From: Mucilaginibacter pineti
Lineage (GTDB): Bacteria > Bacteroidota > Bacteroidia > Sphingobacteriales > Sphingobacteriaceae
Direction: 5' to 3'
Length of the DNA: 64,000 nucleotides
Assembly: GCF_900101875.1 (NCBI RefSeq)
Contig: NZ_FNAI01000009.1
Span: 240,989 to 304,988 of the forward strand
Shown here: one piece after another, positions 8,392 through 16,129 of the stretch
Layout: every line of letters begins with the position of its first letter
Numbering within the stretch: the first letter of the stretch is position 1
Program-made: the position numbers and the translations under genes
The notes under the pieces: model-generated
What the model saw: only the letters and a program-made list of their open reading frames with translations
Told to the model about the DNA's origin: nothing
Databases searched by the model: none

Positions 8392-8979
8392 ATGTCCAAT
8401 TTTGAAGCGTTTTTCGATTACATCCAGGAAATATCAGGTAAACTGCTTTCAGCCGATGATAAGCATTTGTTGATGGCACATTTCAAACCCAAAAAACTTC
8501 GAAAACGGCAATACTTTTTACAGGAAGGGGATGTATGCAAATATATTGGGTTTATTGTAAAAGGATCTGCCAGAACCTTTACGGTAGATGAAAAAGGGCA
8601 TGAACATATCCTGAAATTATCTTTGGAAAATTGGTGGCTGGCCGATTTTGAAAGCTTTTACCTGTTAACGCCAAGTCGCTTTAATATTGAAGCGCTGGAA
8701 GATCTGGAAGTTCTGCAATCAACCAATGCTCAAATTGAGGAGTTTCTTAAGCATATACCTGCCTTTTCAGCGATGGCGAACGTAATCAGTCAAAATTACA
8801 CCATTGCAAACCAAAAAAGAGTGCAGGCTGCTATGAGTTATACAGCCGAAGAGCGTTACGAGGATTTGATCAGCAATTATCCGCATTTTTTAAAGCGATT
8901 CTCACAAAACATGATCGCTTCTTATCTGGGCTTATCCCCCGAAACTTTGAGCAGGATACGGAAAAACTCTCTTAAATAG
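8392..8979 (+). CDS. Crp/Fnr family transcriptional regulator with FNR-like recognition helix
   Basis: 195 residues: a cyclic-nucleotide-binding-type barrel (KRQYFLQEGDVCKYIGFIVKG), a central helix, and a C-terminal helix-turn-helix NMIASYLGLSPETLSRIRKN. The recognition helix carries E-T-L-S-R. The corresponding ETISR of E. coli FNR contacts TTGAT half-sites. No N-terminal cysteine cluster is seen, so oxygen sensing by an iron-sulphur cluster is unlikely. A perfect TTGAT-N4-ATCAA site lies 190 bases beyond its stop, in front of the next SDR gene, which makes that gene a probable target. Confidence 0.88.
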   Translation: MSNFEAFFDYIQEISGKLLSADDKHLLMAHFKPKKLRKRQYFLQEGDVCKYIGFIVKGSARTFTVDEKGHEHILKLSLENWWLADFESFYLLTPSRFNIEALEDLEVLQSTNAQIEEFLKHIPAFSAMANVISQNYTIANQKRVQAAMSYTAEERYEDLISNYPHFLKRFSQNMIASYLGLSPETLSRIRKNSLK

Positions 8980-9146
8980 ATCTTACAAAGATTGCCGCTT
9001 CAGCCTCCCCATAGAAATATCTTCCTTAATGTAAAAAAAGTGCTCAACAACGCAAAATACGCCGTTGTGATCTTTCTGGCTTTCTGCTTCCCGGGTTTTC
9101 CTCGGATATCTTAAGTTACTTTTTTACAATTAGTTATCCTATTAAC

Positions 9147-9183
9147 GTGATTTAGGTCACTACCCTGAGTTGATCTAAATCAA
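9147..9183 (+). promoter_or_regulatory. Tandem CRP/FNR-type operators upstream of SDR gene
   Basis: Two palindromes, centres 23 bases apart: GTGATTTAGGTCAC at 9147-9160 (GTGA-N6-TCAC, CRP-like) and TTGATCTAAATCAA at 9170-9183 (exact TTGAT-N4-ATCAA, the FNR consensus). They lie 114-150 bases before the SDR ATG, inside a 317-base gap otherwise without visible genes. The Crp/Fnr protein encoded just upstream has the matching recognition residues. Confidence 0.65.
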
Positions 9184-9296
9184 AGGTACTTAATGATTCA
9201 TGTCAATAAACAATCCATCACGGGGTTGCATCTTTGAATATACTTCAGGAGCGGAAAATTCACCTGAAGGATTTGAATAGATTAACATATAAAATC

Positions 9297-10055
9297 ATGA
9301 GTAAATTAAAAAACAAAGTAGCGGTAGTTACCGGTGCTTCAAAAGGAATAGGCGCATCTATCGCAAAACACTTCGCGGCAGCCGGTGCAAAGGTTGTTGT
9401 AAATTATGCCTCAAGTAAAGAGGGCGCAGATAAAGTGGTTAAAGAGATAACCGACAATGGCGGCATAGCCATTGCGGTACAGGCCGATGTATCGAAAGAA
9501 GCTGATGTAACCAGGCTGTTTGACGAAACAAAGAAGGCTTTCGGAAGCCTGGACATTTTAGTTAACAACGCGGTTTCTCAGGGATACGCACCCATTGAAC
9601 AAATATCAGCAGCAGATTTTCATCAGAGCTTCAACGTCAATGTGTTAGGGTCTATACTCACTATACAGGCAGCTTTGAAATTATTTGGCGATAAGGGCGG
9701 TAATATCATCAATATCAGTTCGGGTGCAAGCAAATACCCTCTTCCTAATGCCTCGTTGTATTCAGCTACTAAGGCGGCGTTAGATGCCTTTACCATTGCG
9801 TTATCAAAAGAACTGGGTGCAAAAAATGTTCGTATCAATTCTATTTTGCCGGGTGCTACAGAAACAGAGGGTGCAACCAGCGCGGGCGTTACTGCCGGCA
9901 GCGAGTATGAAAAAATGTTTATTGCCAACACACCGCTTGGTCGCAGAGGTCAGCCAGAAGATATTGCGAAAGCCGTAGTATTTCTTGCTTCCGATGACGC
10001 AGCGTGGATCACTGGAGAGCAAATTTCGGTTTCGGGTGGTATGTATGGGTTTTAA
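9297..10055 (+). CDS. SDR family oxidoreductase (FabG-like)
   Basis: 252 residues from the ATG at 9297; an in-frame TTG at 9234 would add 21 residues unlike the family. Cofactor motif GASKGIGASIAKHF, NNA motif LVNNAVS, catalytic Ser in IINISSGAS, YxxxK as YSATKAAL, and the C-terminal WITGEQISVSGGMYGF. The second glycine-rich stretch and basic residues suit NADPH. The product is probably an aldehyde or ketone reductase. The first residues nearly repeat those of the SDR at 6832, but the bodies differ clearly. Preceded by CRP/FNR-type boxes. Confidence 0.92.
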   Translation: MSKLKNKVAVVTGASKGIGASIAKHFAAAGAKVVVNYASSKEGADKVVKEITDNGGIAIAVQADVSKEADVTRLFDETKKAFGSLDILVNNAVSQGYAPIEQISAADFHQSFNVNVLGSILTIQAALKLFGDKGGNIINISSGASKYPLPNASLYSATKAALDAFTIALSKELGAKNVRINSILPGATETEGATSAGVTAGSEYEKMFIANTPLGRRGQPEDIAKAVVFLASDDAAWITGEQISVSGGMYGF

Positions 10056-10128
10056 ATAGGTTGAAATACTTCTCGTGCCATTTTTCAAATCGGAGCCTAA
10101 AATAACCCATACCCGGGTATGCTTTGTA

Positions 10129-10160
10129 AAAAGCCTTTGGATGAAAGTCTGAAGGCTTTT
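10129..10160. terminator. GAAA-loop terminator between convergent genes
   Basis: AAAAGCCTTTGGAT pairs with GTCTGAAGGCTTTT (14 bp with G-T pairs) around GAAA. It is the same hairpin type as 4404-4437, and its stem differences preserve pairing. It is preceded by the perfect palindrome CATACCCGGGTATG (10108-10121). It can serve both the SDR gene and the minus-strand gene that ends at 10194. Confidence 0.75.
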
Positions 10161-10193
10161 CAATTTAATAAACTATAGCTATTTGACTTGAAG

Positions 10194-10778
10194 CTAAAAC
10201 ATTCTTAAATAACCTCCGAACTCTTTTTCAAGAGCATCCTTGGCCTCTTTTGGATTCAAATACCAAGTCTCATTAAATACCTTATTATTCTCATCCAGAA
10301 ACTCAATCCATATTGTTGTAGAATAGGTAATACTAATCCAGCGGACAGAATATGGTACTTTAGGTGGTTCATCTGGGTTCTGGTCTATGAATCGCTTAAC
10401 AGACCCATCTATACTAAAATTACGCGCTTGGGAATTAAAAACCGTCGATTTGGTATTGATGACAGAGGTTTTAAAAACTCTCAGCAAATAAAAAAAATCA
10501 TCAAATGCTTTTATGTCATCGTTTAAATTACGATTGGATATTTGCCAAAAAAAACCGCCAGCAAGACCATAGTTTTCATCAATATGTCCCAGCAGCCATG
10601 TACTAAAATAACCAAAATTAGGCGTATCCGGTTGTTCAAGTTGTTGCTTGTTTGCTGCCAATAGATATCCAGTAGTGAAACTCTCTAAGGATTGAAAAGT
10701 GTACCCATTGCCAAGAAACATTGCCTTCCTTTTTTCCAATTCGTCAAATATGCAGTAGATGTTATTACACTCTTTCAT
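10194..10778 (-). CDS. Hypothetical protein, 194 residues
   Basis: I do not recognise a family. The protein is soluble, rich in aromatic residues and acidic-neutral, with no signal peptide or membrane segment (FQSLESFTTGYLLAANKQQ, FFYLLRVFKTS, a conserved-looking FGYFSTWLLGHIDENYG block, and EFGGYLRMF at the end). The tone resembles stand-alone immunity-type proteins of polymorphic toxin systems, but no toxin gene is near, so this is only a suggestion. Codon use is AT-rich compared with the SDR gene opposite it. It starts with ATG and is monocistronic. Confidence 0.6.
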   Translation of the reverse strand: MKECNNIYCIFDELEKRKAMFLGNGYTFQSLESFTTGYLLAANKQQLEQPDTPNFGYFSTWLLGHIDENYGLAGGFFWQISNRNLNDDIKAFDDFFYLLRVFKTSVINTKSTVFNSQARNFSIDGSVKRFIDQNPDEPPKVPYSVRWISITYSTTIWIEFLDENNKVFNETWYLNPKEAKDALEKEFGGYLRMF

Positions 10779-10893
10779 TTTGCTTTAATAAGGAATAATA
10801 TACTGAATATTAACTTTATATGCAACTGTGGCAATCGTTTTTTTTATTGTTTCACCCCTAAAAATTTAGAAAGCTATTAATGGTAAAATTTCT

Positions 10894-10930
10894 CCAAACC
10901 CGCTGCATCATGCAAGTCACCAATAAAAAG
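10894..10930 (+). repeat. Repeated intergenic module, copy 2
   Basis: CCAAACCCGCTGCATCATG followed by CAAGTCACCAATAAAAAG matches the module at 5717 with a few substitutions, including the small TGCATCATGCA palindrome. Here it lies between two divergently transcribed genes rather than after a gene, which argues against it being simply a gene's 3' end. Confidence 0.45.
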
Positions 10931-10971
10931 ACTTCGGGGTTTGTGGCTTAGAGATCCCTGAAGTATTTTTT
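10931..10971 (+). terminator. Terminator hairpin after repeat copy 2
   Basis: ACTTCGGGG pairs with CCCTGAAGT (9 bp, one G-T pair) around a 16-base loop, followed by ATTTTTT. No plus-strand gene ends nearby, so it may end a small RNA that includes the preceding module. Confidence 0.55.
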
Positions 10972-11062
10972 ATAGTATATTTTTAACTATAACAGGTTGC
11001 CTGTTTTAATACAATTACCAATTGCCTATTTTCGTAACCCTAACAAAGTTTTATATTAAACC

Positions 11063-11986
11063 ATGAAACCCGATTCTCAGAATGTAACCGACTACACCAA
11101 TAACAATACCATATTTATGGTGTGGAGTTTTAACGATGGTGTAGAGGTTAGCGATGTTTTTAGCAAGCTTTGCAAGCTGATTATCAACCTTAATAATTCT
11201 GCTAATGTACGTTTCCCAGTTTCCAGGGCAAGCTGTGTAATGGGAATTGGATATGATGCCTGGCTTCGGTTGCAACTCCCGGTTCCTGTACCAAAAGAAC
11301 TGGTGAATTTTGTTCCTATTGTTGGCGGGAAACATACGGCAGTTTCTTCCAAAGGAGATTTGCATTTTCATATAAGGGCAGATAATACGAGTATCTGTTA
11401 CGATATAACATCGGCAATAGCTGATGTTCTAAGCCCGGTGGCAACCAGTACAGAAGAAATTCATGGTTTCAGGTATTGGGACAGCCGTTCTATTTTAGGT
11501 TTTGTCGACGGTACAGAAAACCCGCAGGGGCAGGACAGGGAACTCTTTAGCATGGTGGGGGAGGAAGACCCAGCTTATACAGGAGGAAGCTATCTTTTTG
11601 TACAGAAATATATCCACAATTTAACATCATGGAAGGAGCTCTCTACCGAACAGCAGGAAAAGGTGATCGGGCGGTCTAAATCGAACGATATAGAAATGGC
11701 CGACGATGTAAAACCCTCAAACTCCCACATAGCTTTGGCCAATGTTGGCGATGACCTTAAAATTGTTCGTGATAATATGCCTTTTGGCAATATGTCTACC
11801 AATGAAATGGGTACTTATTTTATAGCTTATGCAAGTACATTCACTACGGTACAAAAAATGCTGAATAATATGTTTATCGGCACGCCTGTTGGCAATTATG
11901 ACAGGATATTAGATTTCAGCACAGCAAAAACAGGGAGCTTGTATTTTGTGCCTACATTTGATATGTTGGATGATTTTTCAGGGTAG
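11063..11986 (+). CDS. Dyp-type haem peroxidase
   Basis: 307 residues. The family signature GxxDG is present as GFVDGTENPQG (catalytic distal aspartate). The proximal haem histidine is expected in NSHIALANVG, and the distal arginine in IVRDNMPFG. Length and N-terminal ferredoxin-like repeat fit the bacterial YfeX-like class. It uses hydrogen peroxide to oxidise dyes or porphyrinogens and may detoxify peroxide. There is no Tat or Sec signal and no encapsulin gene nearby. It stands alone, downstream of an intergenic repeat module. Confidence 0.93.
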   Translation: MKPDSQNVTDYTNNNTIFMVWSFNDGVEVSDVFSKLCKLIINLNNSANVRFPVSRASCVMGIGYDAWLRLQLPVPVPKELVNFVPIVGGKHTAVSSKGDLHFHIRADNTSICYDITSAIADVLSPVATSTEEIHGFRYWDSRSILGFVDGTENPQGQDRELFSMVGEEDPAYTGGSYLFVQKYIHNLTSWKELSTEQQEKVIGRSKSNDIEMADDVKPSNSHIALANVGDDLKIVRDNMPFGNMSTNEMGTYFIAYASTFTTVQKMLNNMFIGTPVGNYDRILDFSTAKTGSLYFVPTFDMLDDFSG

Positions 11987-12064
11987 TGAAATTCCTCAAC
12001 CTTGAGTTTGAAACATCATTGCCGTTCTTACTTGCGCAATTAACATAGTAATTCCTCAAAAATC

Positions 12065-12318
12065 ATGAGAAGCGTTATTACGACAACCCCCACTAAAACA
12101 AGCTTGAGAAACTCCTTAGCCCTGCCGAAATAGCACTGATAAACGCAAGCGAAGTATACGAGGTGTCATTGGATGGAAAAGTTTACTTCCATATAAAAGA
12201 CCTGGAAGACGGCGATTTTATCGGCATAGATTCGGATAAGATCATTTATAAGATCACCCATGATCCATGCGAAATAATTCCCTTGCCAGAATCGTTGAAA
12301 ACGGTGCTAAACGGGTAA
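12065..12318 (+). pseudogene. Small frameshifted gene, about 84 residues if repaired
   Basis: An ATG at 12065 opens MRSVITTTPTKTSL, then the frame runs into a stop. The next frame continues convincingly as EKLLSPAEIALINASEVYEV, then SLDGKVYFHIKDLEDGDFIG, and ends PLPESLKTVLNG at the TAA at 12316. Inserting one base near 12104-12107 (AGCTTGAGAAA) joins them. The second part reads like real protein, with alternating beta-strand and loop content, but I do not recognise the family. It is either a decayed gene or a sequencing error. Confidence 0.55.
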
Positions 12319-12412
12319 TTTAAAGGGCTTTGAATAATAGCATTATATTTATTTCAATCAATACTATTTCTGATGGCACATAGTTTATGATTTATTAGAA
12401 CGAAGGTTATTG

Positions 12413-12874
12413 ATGTACTCAGTTAAGAAATATATTAGGGCGATAATATTTATCATTGGTTTTTTGCTTATGATCAAAAGTTCGTTTGGGCAACAAGTCC
12501 GATATAACTTTGATCAGGAAAAACAAAAACGAATTACCTTAACCGAATTTCACCAATGTGTCGATAGAGCCACTTATCTTCTTCAAAAAAGAGAACTTTC
12601 AACCATTTCAGACAAGGATCATATAGCTATTATAATGTGTTTAAATACCATTTTTATGGCTAAGGCCGGCTTCCGCAGTTCCGACAGAAGATTTAATGAT
12701 GACAGATGTAGAAAACTTGAAACTGTTGCAGATGAAAAGGAATATCGACGAAACATTAACAAGGTTTATCCTCAATCGATTTTTAGTAGGGGAATGGGGT
12801 TATATTATCCTAAGCTAAAAATGGAACTCTATGGAACTCCAAATCCATATGCCACATTTGATGTTTCGAAATAG
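12413..12874 (+). CDS. Hypothetical secreted protein, 153 residues
   Basis: Starts at the ATG 12413 rather than the TTG one codon earlier. It has an N-terminal signal peptide (basic YSVKKYIRA, hydrophobic IIFIIGFLLMI, cleavage likely after SSFG). The mature part is basic and charged with three cysteines (FHQCVDRA, IIMCLNT, RCRKLE), possibly disulphide-forming in the periplasm. The family is not recognised. It stands between the frameshifted small gene and a convergent subtilase gene. Confidence 0.65.
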   Translation: MYSVKKYIRAIIFIIGFLLMIKSSFGQQVRYNFDQEKQKRITLTEFHQCVDRATYLLQKRELSTISDKDHIAIIMCLNTIFMAKAGFRSSDRRFNDDRCRKLETVADEKEYRRNINKVYPQSIFSRGMGLYYPKLKMELYGTPNPYATFDVSK

Positions 12875-12935
12875 AATGTTAACTACCACACAACCCCAAT
12901 CACCCACAAAAAGTTTAGATAGGCGAAATAAACCA

Positions 12936-14588
12936 CTACTTTGAATCCGACACTACTTTGGCCAGGTCCATTGCTTTTTGCATATTGGCTATACCGTATC
13001 CGTAAGGCATAATGGGGTTATTGTACCTGTCGGCCGATTTCCTGATCACGTCCATCAGCTCTTTATTGTTGAGTTTAGGATAGGCCTGCCACAGGCAGGC
13101 AGCCAGGCCGCATATGATGGGGCTGGCATATGAGGTACCGCTTCTTGGCTCCTGAACGCCTGTATTATTAATTACACTTGCACCGCCACCCAGGGCAACA
13201 ATGTCGGGTTTTACACGTCCGTCAACGGTAATGCCCCATGACGAAAAGCTATCGATATTAAACGTTTTATTTATGGAACCTACCGTAAGCACGTTTGGCG
13301 AATCGGCTGGTGTGCCTACCCATTGTTGTTCGTTACCGGCGCTACAAACAATAAAAATGCCTTTGCTAAAAGCCATATTGGCCGCGCGACTGGCCAGGGC
13401 TGTCTTACCGTCCATGTCCTCAAATTTATACCGCGCCGAAGGCAGGTAATAGCCAGTGGTATAACTTAACGACGAATTGACGATATCTACCCCAGCACTA
13501 TCGGCATATTCAATGGCATTTGCCCAGTAATCTTCCTCAATCGGGTATTCTGACGTTTGATCTTCTGTATGCAGCAACCAATAACTGGCCTCGGGTGCTG
13601 TACCCACGTAAAAACCAGGTTTATTAACAGCCATACACGATGTTACCCACACGCCATGGTCATCTGTACTGTAAGGGTCTGGCTGCTCGTAAACAAAGGA
13701 TTTTGCGCCTTTGATATTAATATTGTTAAATGCCGGGTTAGTTTTCAGATTGATGAAACCTGCATCAATATCAGCAATTTCTATTCCGGCGCCTCTAAAT
13801 CCTTTATCATGCAAGGCCTGTCCGTTTGATACGCTGATGTTATTCAGGGCTGTGCCGTAATCTAAAGGGCCATTAGCTGTTTGGTTGTTACCGGCCTGCG
13901 GCGCATCAACATATTTGGTTAAGCTGCCTGTACTTCTTTTGCCCTCCCAAACCAATATCACATCTTTTACAAAGGGTAAAGTCTTGTATTTATCAATCGA
14001 AAGTTCGTCGGAAGTATTTATGCTTACCGTGTTAAGCCACTTGCTTTTGGCTACTATAATACCGCCCACATTTTGTATCGCTTTAATATAATCGGGAGAT
14101 ATAGGCAAGTCGGATTGGTCTATCGGAATGTTCCGCTTCCTGCGGCGTTCTATTGCCCGTGCCGAAAGAAATTCGCCGGGGCTGCTTATCGAATATGCGG
14201 AAGTGCCTTTATCTTTCAGCACCAGTCGGTACTTGTAATCATCACCATCAGATACAGTCACCTTGCACTTGGCAACCGCAGTGCCGCCGGATAATGTGGC
14301 AACAATATTTGTTTCGCCGGCAGCTATACACATAACCAGTCCACTGGCGGTTACGGTGGCGATTCGTGGATTTTCTGAACTCCAGGTAATTTGGTTAGAT
14401 CCGGAACCGTTGGCAACGGTAGCTTTTAACTGGTAAGAATAAGCCAGGCTTTTGGCCACGTTTAAAAAAGAGGGGTCAATGGATACAACCTGCGCTGCAG
14501 GTTCTGGCGGCGCTGTTTTTTTACAGCCAACAACAAAAAAACAGGTTAATAATAAAAATAAAGGCAGGGTATAAAGTTTGGTAGTCAT
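12936..14588 (-). CDS. S8 subtilisin-like serine peptidase lipoprotein with Ig-like (BIG2) domain
   Basis: 550 residues. A lipoprotein signal peptide with the acylated Cys at residue 22 (FFVVGC) is followed by a bacterial Ig-like domain at about 33-113 (ITWSSENPRIATVTASGLV). The peptidase domain carries Asp275 (IADIDAG), His311 (DDHGVWVTS) and the serine in RSGTSYASP. It is probably anchored to the outer membrane and digests external protein. The segment at about 120-215 may act as an inhibitory propeptide. A lone gene, divergent from another lipoprotein gene. Confidence 0.92.
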   Translation of the reverse strand: MTTKLYTLPLFLLLTCFFVVGCKKTAPPEPAAQVVSIDPSFLNVAKSLAYSYQLKATVANGSGSNQITWSSENPRIATVTASGLVMCIAAGETNIVATLSGGTAVAKCKVTVSDGDDYKYRLVLKDKGTSAYSISSPGEFLSARAIERRRKRNIPIDQSDLPISPDYIKAIQNVGGIIVAKSKWLNTVSINTSDELSIDKYKTLPFVKDVILVWEGKRSTGSLTKYVDAPQAGNNQTANGPLDYGTALNNISVSNGQALHDKGFRGAGIEIADIDAGFINLKTNPAFNNINIKGAKSFVYEQPDPYSTDDHGVWVTSCMAVNKPGFYVGTAPEASYWLLHTEDQTSEYPIEEDYWANAIEYADSAGVDIVNSSLSYTTGYYLPSARYKFEDMDGKTALASRAANMAFSKGIFIVCSAGNEQQWVGTPADSPNVLTVGSINKTFNIDSFSSWGITVDGRVKPDIVALGGGASVINNTGVQEPRSGTSYASPIICGLAACLWQAYPKLNNKELMDVIRKSADRYNNPIMPYGYGIANMQKAMDLAKVVSDSK

Positions 14589-14754
14589 TAGTTTGGCAGG
14601 CGGGTATTTTCGATCTTGATATAATGGGATGATGATTGCTGTTACAGGTAAATATACCGCCCCTTTAAACGGGGCGAATGTATTATTATTACCGGTGTGC
14701 GAAACTAAGGAATAAGAACAATCAATAATATATATTTACTGTCAAATAATAATT

Positions 14755-15276
14755 ATGTTAAAAACAGCGATTGCAATAATGCTTTTGTTTTTTGTTGGCT
14801 GTACGCAAAATAAAACGGTTAAAGAGCAGCATAAAGCAAGAAAATATACCTGGGTTAAACAAGAAAATAGCAAATACTCATTTGAGTATCCAAGTGATTG
14901 GGTTATAACGCAAAATGCCGGGCCTTTGGCAGAGGCAATTCATATCAACTCGAAAGCCAGCGCTGCAATTGATTTTAGTTTTATGCTATTGCCGGATACC
15001 GTTCCCGGTGATGAATATATCGACCACATGATTTCGTCAATAACCCCTCCAAGATCAAAGCTTATCAAGCATGTCCTGGTAAGGAAAAACAATAAAAGCT
15101 ATACCGATATTTTATACACACAGGAGGATTATGCAGGGGTTTGGAAGCACGAACATATTTTATATACCGATGGACAGAAAACATATTCCCTGCAATTTAC
15201 CACCCTTGAAAACAAAACTGCAAAGCAAATTACAGCCGACGGAAATAAAATACTGCAATCGTTTAAGGTGAAATAG
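14755..15276 (+). CDS. Hypothetical lipoprotein, PsbP/DUF1795-like
   Basis: 173 residues with a lipoprotein signal (IAIMLLFFVGC, Cys16). The mature part starts with the pattern KYSFEYPSDWVITQN and ends ADGNKILQSFKVK, which resembles PsbP-like and DUF1795-type proteins: a fold of one beta sheet whose 'YP.dW' motif is common. The function of these in Bacteroidota is unknown. It converges on the GDSL gene with only 15 bases between stops. Confidence 0.65.
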   Translation: MLKTAIAIMLLFFVGCTQNKTVKEQHKARKYTWVKQENSKYSFEYPSDWVITQNAGPLAEAIHINSKASAAIDFSFMLLPDTVPGDEYIDHMISSITPPRSKLIKHVLVRKNNKSYTDILYTQEDYAGVWKHEHILYTDGQKTYSLQFTTLENKTAKQITADGNKILQSFKVK

Positions 15277-15291
15277 GCTTATAGGGTATGG

Positions 15292-16068
15292 CTAACCTAT
15301 AAACTTCAGTTTTTTACTAACGTGTTTAATCCATTCCCGGGTCATCAGTTCGTGCCCGTTTGGCATGGGGTGTATGCCATCCCAAAGCCAGTAATCATCT
15401 GGTGGATATTTCCCTGCGGCTTTAGTGAAGCACTCCTGCAGGGGAACAAAAATGGCATCAAATTCAGCCGCCAGTTTTTTGGCTGCCGCCTGCCTGCCGG
15501 TTACCTCCCGCTGGAAATCTTCCCACTTATCTTTTACCCTGCCCACCGGCAATATAAAAGGTTCCAGAATTACCAGTTGTGTTTGCGGAAGCTGCTGGCG
15601 GGTTTTGGTTAGTAACGCCCTATACCCTTCTGTGTAACTTTCTATTGTGTAACTTTTATCGCCCTCTACAGCATGGTTGGCGTCGTTTATGCCAATTAAT
15701 ATACTCAGCAAATCTGGTTTTAACGCTATTGTGTCCTTATCCCACCGGGCGGTGAGGTCGTTAACGGTATGGCCGCTTATACCACGGTTAAAAAAGTGAA
15801 ATTTCTTTTCCGGCAATTGAAACCATAACCTGGCTGCTATCATATAAGCATAACCATGCCCCAGTACGTGGTTCCAGTCGAGATCGCGTGTGCGGTTGCC
15901 GTCGGTAATGGAATCGCCCTGAAATAAAAACGTATAGTTTTCACCCGCTTTTGCATCCACAGGCAAGGTGAAGCTGCTCAGTGCTGCCGGTAATGCAAAG
16001 GCCCCTGCTCCAATAACAGAGGCCTGCTTTATAAAATTTCTCCGGGACGATTCTTCTGGTTTTTTCAT
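15292..16068 (-). CDS. SGNH/GDSL hydrolase, Tat-exported
   Basis: 258 residues. A twin-arginine signal (SSRRNFIKQASVIGAGAFA) indicates export. SGNH blocks: block I FQGDSITDG (catalytic Ser), block II Gly in NRGISGHTV, block III ILIGINDAN, block V DGIHPMPNGH (catalytic Asp and His). Such enzymes de-esterify acetylated glycans. It lies 61 bases downstream of a GH29 fucosidase on the same strand and is probably co-transcribed, so removal of acetyl groups from fucose-bearing glycan is a reasonable inference. Confidence 0.9.
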   Translation of the reverse strand: MKKPEESSRRNFIKQASVIGAGAFALPAALSSFTLPVDAKAGENYTFLFQGDSITDGNRTRDLDWNHVLGHGYAYMIAARLWFQLPEKKFHFFNRGISGHTVNDLTARWDKDTIALKPDLLSILIGINDANHAVEGDKSYTIESYTEGYRALLTKTRQQLPQTQLVILEPFILPVGRVKDKWEDFQREVTGRQAAAKKLAAEFDAIFVPLQECFTKAAGKYPPDDYWLWDGIHPMPNGHELMTREWIKHVSKKLKFIG

Positions 16069-16129
16069 AGTTAAATATCTTACGCTATGTTATTATGATA
16101 CAGGCAAGATATAAACAATAGGGAAAAGT

